Of a stretch of DNA of 64,000 nucleotides, positions 16,170 to 24,123 are shown piece by piece. The first letter of the stretch is position 1, and each line of letters begins with the position of its first letter. The DNA is from Hymenobacter psoromatis (GTDB lineage Bacteria; Bacteroidota; Bacteroidia; Cytophagales; Hymenobacteraceae). A model generated the notes under the pieces. The model saw nothing but the letters and a program-made list of their open reading frames with translations, was not told where the DNA came from and searched no databases. The stretch spans positions 1,426,001-1,490,000 of the forward strand of contig CP014771.1 in the NCBI GenBank assembly GCA_001596155.1, given 5' to 3'. A program made the position numbers and the translations under genes.

Positions 16170-17855
16170 ATGAAACACTTATTACCTTCTACTTGGCAGC
16201 TAGTGGTGGCCAGCCTGACTATGCTAACGGTCAGCCAAGCCGGAGCACAGAGCTTTGACGCAGCCAGCCACTACTCTACCGGCACCGACAGCCGGCCGCT
16301 GTCCGTAGCCGTGGGCGACGTTACTGGTGACGGTGTTGCCGACTTGCTCACTGCCAACGAAGGCAGCAATACGCTAGGGGTGTTGCCCGGACGGGGCGAC
16401 GGCACCTTTGGCACGGCCAGTACATACCCGGCCGGTCTGGCCCCTCAAGCCGTTCAATTAAGCGACCTTGATGGTGACGGGTGGCCCGATGCAGTGCTGG
16501 CCGGTGTTGCTGGCGTAGCCGTACTAAAAGGGCTGCCTAATGGAAAGTTTGGGCCGGCTACCACCTACCCGGCCAGCATGTCGGACTACCCCGGCTCACT
16601 CACGGTAGGCGATGTGAACCACGATGGCCGCCCTGATGTAGTCACGGTGTGCCAGTCCAATAGCACGGCCTATGTCCTGCTTAATCAACCTGATGGCACG
16701 CTGACCATAGCTACTTACTCGCTGGGCTATAGCCAGCCCCAAGGCGTAGTGCTAGGCGACGTGACGGGCGACGGACATCCAGACTTGGTAATTTCCGACT
16801 CTGAAAGTATTCTGGTGGCTAAGGGCACCGGCACCGGCAGCTTCGAGCCGCCGCAGGCTTACCTGGCTAGCACAGCGGGCATATCGGACACCCTGATAGG
16901 CTTAGGATTAAGTGACCTCGATGGCGACGGCTTACTGGATGTAGCCGCCGTTCAGACGGTGGGGGCAACGGTGAATGTGCTGCATAACCAGGGCGGTGGC
17001 GTTTTTCACCTCGTGGGCCGCTACCCTACGGCAGGTTTACGCCCTCTCTCACTTGCCTTGGCCGATGTGACGGGCGATGGGCTGCCCGATGTAGTCACAA
17101 CCAACTTCGCTTCCGCTTCCGTTTCGGTACTGCCGGGCCTGGGCAATGGCCTGCTGGGCAGCCCAGTAGTCTATCAAACCAGCCCAAACGGCTCTCCCAT
17201 TGTCCTGGCACTGGGCGACCTCAATGCAAATAGCCTACCCGACATTATCGTAGCTAACTTCACCGACTACTCGGTTGAAGTGTTACTCAACTCATTGCCT
17301 GCCCTCTATCTCAACAGCCCCCATAATGGCAGTGCGGGCAGCGCCCTCACCCTGCGCGGCAATAAGTTGACCGGCGCAACAGCGGTGGTTTTTTCCCAAG
17401 GTTCCCGGATGTCCGCCTCCGTGCCAGCTAGCAGCTTTACGGCCACTAATTATTCGGCAGCACCCCAAACCATCACGCTACCAATCCCGACCATCCTGGC
17501 ACCAGGACCCTACACAGTGGGCGTGATTACACCAGCCGGGACCACCAGCACATTGCCATTTTCGGTATCAACGCCGCTGGCACAGGTCAGCCCAGCGCCA
17601 ACGGCTACCGTAGAAATTACTCCCAATCCGGCCCACGGGCTCGTGAACGTGGTTGCGCCGGCCATAGCAGGCGTAAAAGAAGTTGAGGTACGCTTGTATG
17701 ATGCGCTGGGCCGCGAGGTATTTGCCCGACAGTTACCACTTCCCCTCTCGGGTCTATGCTTTCCTCTGAACGTAGAGGGACTGCCAGCCGGCCTGTATTT
17801 ATTGCGCACCCAGGCCGGAGAAAAGCAAATCATAAGCCGACTGCTACTTAACTAA
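16170..17855 (+). CDS. Secreted FG-GAP/VCBS repeat protein with T9SS sorting domain
   Basis: A 561-residue exported protein. The ATG at 16170 starts a signal peptide ending SQAGAQS. Residues 30-375 hold about seven FG-GAP/VCBS repeats, each with a calcium-binding-like DVTGDGVADLL or DLDGDGWPDAVL loop, predicting a beta propeller. An IPT-like segment follows. The final 80 residues are a T9SS type A domain (ITPNPAHGLVNV ... LPAGLYLLRTQ ... SRLLLN), so the protein should cross the outer membrane by the type IX system and stay at the surface or be released. The ligand is unknown. Confidence 0.88.
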   Translation: MKHLLPSTWQLVVASLTMLTVSQAGAQSFDAASHYSTGTDSRPLSVAVGDVTGDGVADLLTANEGSNTLGVLPGRGDGTFGTASTYPAGLAPQAVQLSDLDGDGWPDAVLAGVAGVAVLKGLPNGKFGPATTYPASMSDYPGSLTVGDVNHDGRPDVVTVCQSNSTAYVLLNQPDGTLTIATYSLGYSQPQGVVLGDVTGDGHPDLVISDSESILVAKGTGTGSFEPPQAYLASTAGISDTLIGLGLSDLDGDGLLDVAAVQTVGATVNVLHNQGGGVFHLVGRYPTAGLRPLSLALADVTGDGLPDVVTTNFASASVSVLPGLGNGLLGSPVVYQTSPNGSPIVLALGDLNANSLPDIIVANFTDYSVEVLLNSLPALYLNSPHNGSAGSALTLRGNKLTGATAVVFSQGSRMSASVPASSFTATNYSAAPQTITLPIPTILAPGPYTVGVITPAGTTSTLPFSVSTPLAQVSPAPTATVEITPNPAHGLVNVVAPAIAGVKEVEVRLYDALGREVFARQLPLPLSGLCFPLNVEGLPAGLYLLRTQAGEKQIISRLLLN

Positions 17856-17960
17856 AGTCATCTTTCGCCCAAAACAGCTTGATGACTCCGCTGGTTACAA
17901 ACTTCTAAAGGCACTGCATAAAATTATCTTATTTTTAATAAAATACATAATATTATAATT

Positions 17961-18218
17961 TCTCCGTAAACAGCGCAAAGTTGTATTTCACCGAGTCATT
18001 TGGGTCTAGCAACCACAAGTTAGCCGTCAGTGCCGCCGCCGCTTGCCAGGCTACTTTTTCGCGCTGCAATAATCCCAGCATCCACGCCTGGCGCTCGACG
18101 GGCACGTCGGATGGGACAGATTAATTAGCTGGGCGAAAGGCGCGTTCAGAGGCCGAAATCGACGCCGTTAGTGTCGCGTCGCCCCAGCCAGCGCCGGTAC
18201 GTTGCCGAAGATGCCTTG
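17961..18218 (-). pseudogene. Decayed partial copy of the TIGR02757 gene 3' end
   Basis: This non-coding stretch lines up with the 3' third of the TIGR02757 gene (about 19224-19475). Shared blocks include CGCAAAGT, AAGTTAGCCGTCAG, CGCGCCTTTCG in complement, CTGGCGCTCGAC and CTGGGCGAAAGGCGCGT. Substitutions and small gaps destroy the frame, for example a TAA inside the ATTAATTAGCTG stretch. It has the same orientation as the intact gene about 1.2 kb away, so it is probably the relic of a duplication or of a second homologue. Bases 17856-17960 and 18219-18297 hold nothing recognisable. Confidence 0.8.
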
Positions 18219-18297
18219 CTACCGATGGTAACGGGGGTGGCCTCCCTAAATTAAAGGTGCTGCACCAAGGGGTAGTAAGGTGCGGAGCATGCCCCCA

Positions 18298-18984
18298 CTA
18301 AGGCGCGTTGCGGCGGGCGGCGGCGGCCCGCCAGGCCACCACGTAGGCCGCATAGCCCCCAATCACCCCAGATACGTTGCCATGAATGCCGCCCCCGTTG
18401 CCAAAAATCGCCAGGGCCAACGCGCCTATTATCAGCGTAAAAATCACGAGCAGATAAGTGGAAACAGGCCTCTCGAAGAAGCTTTTTTCGCGGCGCACAG
18501 CCACGCCGGTGGGGTTAGGCGCGGCCCCCATCGCCTGCTCGAAGGCGGCCAGCAAGGCACTCAGGTCGGCACCCTTTGCCAAAGCCCCGGCACCACGTAG
18601 CTTGAGGGGCGGGGCATCAGCGCGATTCAGGCGCAGCTCTTCGGTGTTGTTGAAGTTGGAGTAGCGGTAGGTGCTGATGTCGGCCAGGCGCAGCGTCTGG
18701 GTGAGGCGGGGTTCGGGGCGCAGGTCTTCGATGCGCAGCTCGTTGGGGGTGAGGGTGATAACGGCGGGCACTATGGCCGCTCGCCGGTACGCTCGCCAGC
18801 CCAGGTAGCCGCCGCCGCCCACAAGCAGCGCAATAACCAGTAGCTTCACCACATCGTCGGCAATGGTCACCGCCGCCCAAATACTCGCCCCAACCATCGC
18901 AAAAAGACCCAGCATCGTCAGCGTCATAATTTGCCCGGTGCGGGTGGTGTCGAAGAGTTTCAGCTCGAAGGTTTGGCTAGGCAT
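18298..18984 (-). CDS. Membrane protein with PH-like region
   Basis: A 228-residue protein I cannot name. Two hydrophobic helices lie near the N-terminus (IMTLTMLGLFAMVGASIWAA and VVKLLVIALLVGGGGYLGW). They are followed by a beta-rich section (PAVITLTPNELRIEDL ... LADISTYRYSNF) that resembles the PH-like domains of bacterial bPH proteins, and then two C-terminal helices. The start at 18984 (MPSQTFELKLF) is chosen over an upstream in-frame ATG. No enzyme motif is seen. A 37-residue membrane protein gene lies just upstream on the same strand. Confidence 0.65.
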   Translation of the reverse strand: MPSQTFELKLFDTTRTGQIMTLTMLGLFAMVGASIWAAVTIADDVVKLLVIALLVGGGGYLGWRAYRRAAIVPAVITLTPNELRIEDLRPEPRLTQTLRLADISTYRYSNFNNTEELRLNRADAPPLKLRGAGALAKGADLSALLAAFEQAMGAAPNPTGVAVRREKSFFERPVSTYLLVIFTLIIGALALAIFGNGGGIHGNVSGVIGGYAAYVVAWRAAAARRNAP

Positions 18985-19059
18985 GGGCAGGCGACAAAAG
19001 CGGCACAAGCTAAGGTGGCAGCCAAAGCTACTGTGGCACTTGCGTAGGCCCGTCCTCCC

Positions 19060-19173
19060 CTACCGCTGGCAGCGCCACATCAGCCCTGCTACTACGGCCA
19101 CGGCCAGCAGCGAGCCCAGGCGCAGGGCCAGAAATACCCAGGCGGGTAGCTCGGGGCCTTTCGAGTTTTCCAT
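19060..19173 (-). CDS. Small single-pass membrane protein (37 residues)
   Basis: ATG at 19173 opens a short frame with high-GC codon use like its neighbours, ending in TAG at 19060. The peptide has a polar N-terminus (MENSKGPELPA), one strong transmembrane helix (WVFLALRLGSLLAVAVVAGL) and a short basic tail (MWRCQR). That fits a real small membrane protein. It lies between TIGR02757 and the PH-like membrane protein, all on the same strand. Function unknown; support is composition and topology only. Confidence 0.5.
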   Translation of the reverse strand: MENSKGPELPAWVFLALRLGSLLAVAVVAGLMWRCQR

Positions 19174-19210
19174 AAAAGCATGTACGGCAAGCCGCTTACT
19201 CGGGATGCCT

Positions 19211-19969
19211 CTACCCTACCCCCTCTCCAAACAACGCAAAGTCGTACTTCACCGGGTCATTCGGGTCCAGCAAACGCAAGTTAGCCGTCAGCTCCTCGGC
19301 CGCCTGCCAATCCACTTTTTCGCGTTTTAGCAGGCCCAAAATCCGCGCCTGGCGCTCGACATGCACGTCGATGGGGCAGATGAGCTCGCTGGGCGAAAGG
19401 CGCGTCCAGAGGCCAAAATCGACGCCGTTCTGGTCGCGGCGCACGAGCCAGCGCAGGTACATATTGAGGCGCTTGCAGGCCGAGCCGCAGGCGGGCGTGG
19501 CCACGTGCTTGCGGGTGCGGGCGGGCGCGTCGGGCAGGCTAAAAAACAGGTCGTGGAAGTTTATGAGCCGCTCGCGCGTGGTGGTGCCGGGCAGGAAAGC
19601 GTCTTCCAGAGAGTTGTGCTCCCCATAAAACCAGCGCAGCCAATGCACGAAATATAGCAGGTCGGTATCGCAAAAAGTGCGGTGGCAGAAGCCGAGCAGC
19701 TTTTTCAAGTCGTCGTCCTGGTGCTGGGTGATGAACTGGTAGGGCGCATCGTCCATGCGCGCCAGCAGCTCGCTGGTTTTTTTGAGGATGGTAGGGCGCT
19801 GGCCCCAGGCCAGCAGCGCGGCAAAAAGGCCGCTGATTTCAATATCCTGCCGCTGCCGGAAGCGGTGCGGAATGCTCACCGGGTCTTTGGCCAGGAAGGC
19901 GGGCTGGTTGTGGCGCTCGGCGCGCTCGTCGAGCAGGGCGCGCAGTTGGGCTAGGTTCAGCTTAGACAT
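19211..19969 (-). CDS. TIGR02757 family (DUF2400) protein
   Basis: A 252-residue cytosolic protein of the TIGR02757 family, distantly related to HhH-GPD DNA glycosylases, with no proven function. Family features seen: DPVSIPHRFRQRQDIEISGLF near the N-terminus, AALLAWGQRPTILKK, LYFVHWLRWFY, and near the end KRLNMYLRWLVRRD followed by DFGLWTRLSPSELICPIDVH. The start at 19969 gives MSKLNLAQLRALLDE; an upstream in-frame ATG lies in the adjoining palindrome. A decayed copy of its 3' end lies about 1.2 kb downstream. Confidence 0.88.
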   Translation of the reverse strand: MSKLNLAQLRALLDERAERHNQPAFLAKDPVSIPHRFRQRQDIEISGLFAALLAWGQRPTILKKTSELLARMDDAPYQFITQHQDDDLKKLLGFCHRTFCDTDLLYFVHWLRWFYGEHNSLEDAFLPGTTTRERLINFHDLFFSLPDAPARTRKHVATPACGSACKRLNMYLRWLVRRDQNGVDFGLWTRLSPSELICPIDVHVERQARILGLLKREKVDWQAAEELTANLRLLDPNDPVKYDFALFGEGVG

Positions 19970-19985
19970 TGGTTGGTAAGAGAGG

Positions 19986-20098
19986 TAAAAAAGAACGTCA
20001 TGCTGAGCTTGCCGAAGCATCTCTACCACGCCGTGAGGATTACTATTCCAACGGCGCGAGCGAGATGCTTCGGCAAGCTCAGCATGACGTTCTTTTTA
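19986..20098. repeat. Long palindrome, TGCTGAGCTTGCCGAAGCA family
   Basis: The arms TAAAAAAGAACGTCATGCTG then AGCTTGCCGAAGCATCTC pair with the complement ending GACGTTCTTTTTA. It separates the LysM gene and the TIGR02757 gene, which run in the same direction. It belongs with the copies at 3588, 45806 and 62703. Confidence 0.85.
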
Positions 20099-20111
20099 GT
20101 TAAATTCGGCC

Positions 20112-21031
20112 CTACGGCACGTAGCTCGTCTCGACCCGAAACTTGCTGTCGGTGGTGCCGAGCTTCTGCACGGCGCGGGGCGAGAGGCGCACCAGGATGT
20201 TGTCGTTTTCGCCGGTATCAGGCAATACGCCGATGACGCGCACGTACACCGACTGGCCATTCATCTGGTTTTTGACCTGCATGATGGTGCCAATGGGCGC
20301 CGTTTTGTGCAGAGCCAGGTACTTATCGGTACCGCTGCTGGCAATGGGGGCCGCGATGCCCACTTCCGTCCGGCGGCCCGATAGCTCGCTGGCGCGGGTG
20401 GGCGATTTAGTTTCGGCTACCTCTTCACGTTTTTCGGCGGGGGTAGCAGCGGTCACGGTGGCAATCTGGGCCTCTTTGGCGGGGTTGATTTTGGGGGCGG
20501 CCGGCTCGGGCGCGGCGGGGGGGTAGCGGCCACGGGCGGCGCGCCCGCCTCAGCGTCACGCAATTGCAGCTGCTGGCCCACGCGCACCGCGCCGCCGGCC
20601 GGCAGGTGGTTGAGCAGAATCAACTCGGCGGGCGAAACACCAAAGCGCCGGGCAATGCCGAACAGTGTTTCACCCTTGGCCACGGTGTAGCGCTCAGGCA
20701 CGTTGGCCGGGGCGGAGGGGGTAGGGACCGTCGAAATGCGGGCGGCGGTGGTTTTGGCCGCGCCGCCGGGCCGCGGAATAAGCACGATTTCGCCAATGCC
20801 CAGGCCGGCTTTCAACTGCGGATTGGCGGCCGTAATCTGGTCAACCGACACGTGGTAGTGGCGGCTGAGGCCAAACATGGTTTCGCCCTGGGCCACGCGG
20901 TGGCGCACGAAGCGCTGGCCGCCGCGCATTTCCTGGCCAATAGAATCGGTGGGTAGGCGGTGGGTGGGCATCTGCGCGGCCACCGGACCGTGCAGCGAGT
21001 TCATAATCAAGAAGGAAGCGAGCAGACTCAT
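20112..21031 (-). pseudogene. LysM / RlpA-like envelope protein with frameshift
   Basis: Read as one gene, this encodes a secreted peptidoglycan-binding protein of about 305 residues. The start at 21031 gives a signal peptide (MSLLASFLIMNSLHGPVAAQ, with the preceding MR). Two LysM domains follow: HRVAQGETMFGLSRHYHVS ... IGEIVLIP and YTVAKGETLFGIARRFGVS ... VGQQLQL. Next come a proline-rich linker and a C-terminal double-psi-barrel-like region (GTIMQVKNQMNGQSVYVRVI ... ILVRLSPRA). The frame breaks in the linker at a run of seven G (20517-20523 on the + strand); one more or two fewer bases would restore it (PEPAAPKINPAKEAQ). This could be a true mutation, phase variation or a base-call error. 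Confidence 0.8.
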
Positions 21032-21203
21032 GCGTAAACCAAAGCTAAAGATGTACCAAAACCCACCACCGGCGGGCCCCGGCGCCAGGCCAGCGGTAGG
21101 CAAAGTAACTACGTAGCGGCCGGGCGGCGCTAGTTTCGGGCCAACGAAAGGTTCCGAACTCCCGGTTTTGAGCCCCTACTCCTTGCTCACTGCTCCTTAT
21201 CCC

Positions 21204-21953
21204 ATGTCTGCCCTCGGTATTATCCCGGCCCGCTTTGCCTCTACCCGTCTGCCCGGCAAGCCGCTGGTGGACCTGGGCGGCCAAACCATCATTCAGCGCG
21301 TGGTGGCGCAGGCCCGGCTGGCGGGCCTGGCCCGCGTGGTAGTGGCCACCGACGATGCGCGCATCCTGGACCACGTGCGCGGCTTTGGGGGCGAGGCCGT
21401 GCTCACGCGCGCCGACCACCCCAGCGGCACCGACCGCGCCTGGGAGGCGTTTGAGCTGCTGGGCAGCCCGGCCGAAGTTAGCTGCATCGTTAATATTCAG
21501 GGTGATGAGCCGTTCATTCAGCCGGCCCAGATTAATGCGCTGGTGGGGCTGTTTACCCAGGTGCAGCCGCCGGCCATTGCCACGCTTATCAAGCCCGTGC
21601 TCACGGAGGAGGAGCTGTTCAGCCCGCACCTGCCCAAAGTCGTGACCGACTACCGCGGCCACGCGCTCTATTTCAGCCGCCACCCCCTACCCTACCAGCG
21701 CCAGCACGCGCCCGCCGAGTGGCTGCGCCACCACCGCTACTACCGCCACTTGGGCCTGTACGCCTACCAGCCCGACGTGCTGCGCCAGCTCACGCGCCTG
21801 CCCCCCTCGCCGCTGGAGGTGGCCGAAAGCCTGGAGCAGCTGCGCTGGCTGGAGGCCGGCTTCACGATTCAAACGGCCATCACGGAGCTGGATGCCTTCG
21901 GCATCGACACGCCCGAAGATGTAGCGCGAGCCCGCGTAAGATTGGGGATTTAG
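21204..21953 (+). CDS. kdsB: 3-deoxy-manno-octulosonate cytidylyltransferase
   Basis: Activates Kdo with CTP to give CMP-Kdo for the lipopolysaccharide inner core, in the cytosol. The 249-residue protein shows the nucleotide-binding start GIIPARFASTRLPGKPL, then VVVATDD, the substrate loop HPSGTDRAWEA, NIQGDEPFIQPAQI and the C-terminal DAFGIDTPEDVARAR. Its length and motif order are those of KdsB. ATG 21204 is chosen because the conserved motif starts 4 residues later. It is divergent from the LysM gene; another LPS-core gene, the heptose kinase, is found near 41.5 kb. Confidence 0.95.
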   Translation: MSALGIIPARFASTRLPGKPLVDLGGQTIIQRVVAQARLAGLARVVVATDDARILDHVRGFGGEAVLTRADHPSGTDRAWEAFELLGSPAEVSCIVNIQGDEPFIQPAQINALVGLFTQVQPPAIATLIKPVLTEEELFSPHLPKVVTDYRGHALYFSRHPLPYQRQHAPAEWLRHHRYYRHLGLYAYQPDVLRQLTRLPPSPLEVAESLEQLRWLEAGFTIQTAITELDAFGIDTPEDVARARVRLGI

Positions 21954-22040
21954 TAGGGCGCGGGGCTTGCCCCCGCCCGCCGTTGAACAGCTCGGACTGG
22001 CTTCGTTCAACGACGGGCGGGGGCAAGCCCCGCACCCTAC
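21954..22040. repeat. Palindrome, GGGGCTTGCCCCCGCCCG family
   Basis: The left arm GTAGGGCGCGGGGCTTGCCC then CCGCCCGCCGTTGAAC pairs with GTTCAACGACGGGCGGGGGC then AAGCCCCGCACCCTAC. It directly follows the kdsB stop. The right half is repeated again 86 bases later by a tandem duplication. Confidence 0.8.
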
Positions 22041-22167
22041 TCCTTCCAAATTACCTTACGGCTGCGGCTGCATTCCAAACCACTGGCTTCGTTCAACGAC
22101 GGGCGGGGGCAAGCCCCGCACCCTACTCCTTCCAAATTACCTTACGGCTGCGGCTGCATTCCAAACC
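21996..22167. repeat. 86-bp perfect tandem duplication over the TonB-like gene end
   Basis: The segment starting ACTGGCTTCGTTCAACGACG and ending CATTCCAAACC is present twice in a row (21996-22081 and 22082-22167) with no difference seen. The second copy contains the stop and last eight codons of the TonB-like gene; the first copy repeats that gene end beyond the stop. The perfect match argues for a recent event. Confidence 0.9.
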
Positions 22168-22861
22168 GGATGCGCAGCGTGCAGGCCGAGCGCACGGGTT
22201 TGCCGCCGGCGCGGCCGGGGTTCCACCAGGGCATGAGACGCACCACGCGCAGGGCTTCTTCGTCGAAGCCATTGCCGCAGCCCTTCAGCACTTGCGCGTC
22301 CAGGATTCGGCCGGTTTCATCGACTACGAAGCTCACGAAAACCGCCCCGGCTATGCCGGCTTGCTGGGCTTTTTCGGGATAATGGGCATTTTGGCGCAGG
22401 TAGGCGGTGTAGGCAGTTTCGCCACCGGGAAAAGAAGCTATTTCTTCGGCGTACACTACGCCGTTGCTGCCGGCGCCCACGGCTGGCTCTACGCTGGAAG
22501 GCGGCGCTACCCCCACTGCGTACAGCGTAACGGCCACACCACTACGGGCTTGCACGGCTAGCGCCTGCGCCTGGTACCCGGCACAGGTGAAGACCAGTAC
22601 TGGATTAAGGGCTTCTACGGCAACCAGGAAATTACCGGTCGAATTGGTCGTAGTGACGGTGGACGTGCCTTTCACGGCTACCACTACGCTAGGCAGAGGT
22701 AGGCCCTTGTCGTTGAGCACGCTACCAGTAATAGTAACAACGGCCGGGCGCGCCAGTTGGGATGCGCTACCGGGGGCACACCACCCGGCGCGGCTGCCGC
22801 CGAGGAGCATAGCTGCCTGCAGCAGTAGCAGCAGGACGGAAGAAGGTAAATTTTGTACCAT
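22142..22861 (-). CDS. TonB C-terminal domain protein with carboxypeptidase-like domain
   Basis: A 239-residue envelope protein. A signal/anchor helix (SSVLLLLLQAAMLLGG) is followed by a carboxypeptidase-regulatory-like beta sandwich (ITGSVLNDKGLPLPSVVVAV ... STGNFLVAVE). The C-terminal TonB box-binding domain spans about residues 150-239 (AYLRQNAHYPEKAQQAGIAG, VFVSFVVDETGRILDAQVLKG, DEEALRVVRLMPWWNPGR). It lacks the long Pro-rich linker of energy-coupling TonB, so a role in envelope scaffolding is as likely as transport. ATG 22861 is chosen at the start of the hydrophobic segment. Its 3' end is duplicated in tandem. Confidence 0.82.
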   Translation of the reverse strand: MVQNLPSSVLLLLLQAAMLLGGSRAGWCAPGSASQLARPAVVTITGSVLNDKGLPLPSVVVAVKGTSTVTTTNSTGNFLVAVEALNPVLVFTCAGYQAQALAVQARSGVAVTLYAVGVAPPSSVEPAVGAGSNGVVYAEEIASFPGGETAYTAYLRQNAHYPEKAQQAGIAGAVFVSFVVDETGRILDAQVLKGCGNGFDEEALRVVRLMPWWNPGRAGGKPVRSACTLRIRFGMQPQP

Positions 22862-23010
22862 AGCAAGAAAACAAATAAGATGGGAATGCGCTGGCAAGTT
22901 TACGAGACCGCGCGCGAAATCCTATCAAATTTTCAGCCTAACTTACTACTAATCTGCATTCGGCAAGCAAAAACGTTTGTTGCAACACGTTTGCGCTGAA
23001 TTTCTGTTTT

Positions 23011-23039
23011 AGGAGAATATTTTTTATGATTATTCTCCT
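23011..23039. terminator. Hairpin between TonB-like and DUF1622 genes
   Basis: AGGAGAATA and TATTCTCCT form a 9-bp stem around a T-rich loop, followed by AT-rich sequence. It lies just after the DUF1622 stop. The rest of the 22862-23044 spacer is AT-rich with no other recognisable feature. Confidence 0.45.
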
Positions 23040-23044
23040 AATTA

Positions 23045-23467
23045 TCAGGTATCAGCTGACTTGCGGGCTGTGTTCACAGTTTGCTGCTCGTCGCCGCTTT
23101 CGCGGCGCTCCTGCTGCATCTCCTTAGAGAGAAAGAAATTGAGCGCCGTCCGAATCACGGCAATGGCCCCGAGCTTGCCAATCTGCTCCCAACTCGGCGC
23201 GATGGCCGTGGAGAGGATGTCGGCTCCGAGCTGAAACTCCAGCGCCAGGGCCAGGTAGCGCGCCAGCGTGAGCCGGATGGCCGTGAAATCGGCCGTGCGC
23301 CGGGCCAGCAGCGCCCGCACCAGCAGCCCGCCCGCCACCAAGATGCCCAGCGAAATAATGAGCGCGCCCACCACCTCCACGCCCAGCTTCAGCCACTGCA
23401 CGCCGGCTACTACCCCCTCCTCCGTGCGCGAAAAAACAGTGGCGGGTATTTCGGGAATTGGAAGCAT
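23045..23467 (-). CDS. DUF1622 family membrane protein
   Basis: A 140-residue membrane protein of DUF1622, whose function is unknown. It has two main hydrophobic helices (VGALIISLGILVAGGLLVRA and GAIAVIRTALNFFL) and the conserved RLTLARYLALALEFQLGADIL block between them. The C-terminus is polar (EMQQERRESGDEQQ). Its start lies 3 bases after the stop of the HPP-family gene on the same strand, so the two are surely co-transcribed, and a shared role in transport across the membrane is plausible. Confidence 0.88.
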   Translation of the reverse strand: MLPIPEIPATVFSRTEEGVVAGVQWLKLGVEVVGALIISLGILVAGGLLVRALLARRTADFTAIRLTLARYLALALEFQLGADILSTAIAPSWEQIGKLGAIAVIRTALNFFLSKEMQQERRESGDEQQTVNTARKSADT

Positions 23468-23470
23468 GGC

Positions 23471-23971
23471 TCAAAGAACGGTGGTAAAGCGCCGCAGCAA
23501 GTAGGCCGAGCCGCGCTGCACGGCCAGCAACACCAGCACCAGCCCCACGGCCAGCCCAAACAGCGCCAGGCTGCCCTCGCCGCTGCCCGCTCGAAACGCG
23601 AAACTGAGCGCCGTGCCCACGGCCGGCGGGTGCATGGTATTGGTGCTTATCATCAACCCGATGATGCCGACCAGGGCCAGCGCGGCGCTCGGGTAGCCGG
23701 GACCCAGCCAGGCGTGCAGCCCGTAGCCCAGCACCGCCGCGCCCAACTGGCTCACTACCAGCGTGCGGACGCTGTTGGCTGGGTGGCTGGGGTCGAGGTA
23801 AATGAGAAAGCAGCTGCTGGCCAACGAGGCAAACAGCAGCTGCTGGTTGCTGAGCAGCTTGAGGAGCCACAGCAGCCCCAGCACCGTGAGGGTGGGTAGC
23901 AACGCGAGGAGCATCTCGCGCTGCCAGCTCAGGCGCGGGCGGCTGAGCGGCGCGCCGGGGGTAGGGAGCAT
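23471..23971 (-). CDS. HPP family membrane protein
   Basis: A 166-residue integral membrane protein with four or five helices. The family motif HPP lies in STNTMHPPAVGTALSFAF, and the conserved DPSHPANSVRTLVVSQLGAA is seen before it. Some HPP proteins (in chloroplasts and cyanobacteria) transport nitrite; the substrate here cannot be inferred. The start at 23971 (MLPTPGAPLSRPRLSWQ) is chosen since the upstream in-frame ATG falls in a palindrome. It is followed after 3 bases by the DUF1622 gene. Confidence 0.85.
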   Translation of the reverse strand: MLPTPGAPLSRPRLSWQREMLLALLPTLTVLGLLWLLKLLSNQQLLFASLASSCFLIYLDPSHPANSVRTLVVSQLGAAVLGYGLHAWLGPGYPSAALALVGIIGLMISTNTMHPPAVGTALSFAFRAGSGEGSLALFGLAVGLVLVLLAVQRGSAYLLRRFTTVL

Positions 23972-23993
23972 AGGTAAGGGGTAGAAGGGTAAG

Positions 23994-24122
23994 GGTTTGT
24001 CATTGCGAGCACAGCGAAGCAACCGCATCAGAACGACCCGTCTGCGTAACGTCACTTACTGAAACGACTAGCGTGGGTTTCGTTTGGGTGCGATTACTTC
24101 GCTGTGCTCACAATGACAAACG
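23994..24122. repeat. Long palindrome, TTTGTCATTGCGAGC family
   Basis: The arms GTTTGTCATTGCGAGCACAG then CGAAGCAACCGCA pair with the complement ending GCTCACAATGACAAACG, with mismatches toward the centre. It lies between cca and the HPP-family gene on the same strand. The same family occurs at 37052, 50085 and 53126. Confidence 0.82.
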
Positions 24123-24123
24123 C

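Noticed and set aside
20112..21031. Programmed ribosomal frameshift in the LysM gene
   Set aside because: The run of seven C in the mRNA sense does not form a known slippery heptamer in the right phase with a stimulator, so mutation, phase variation or error is more likely.
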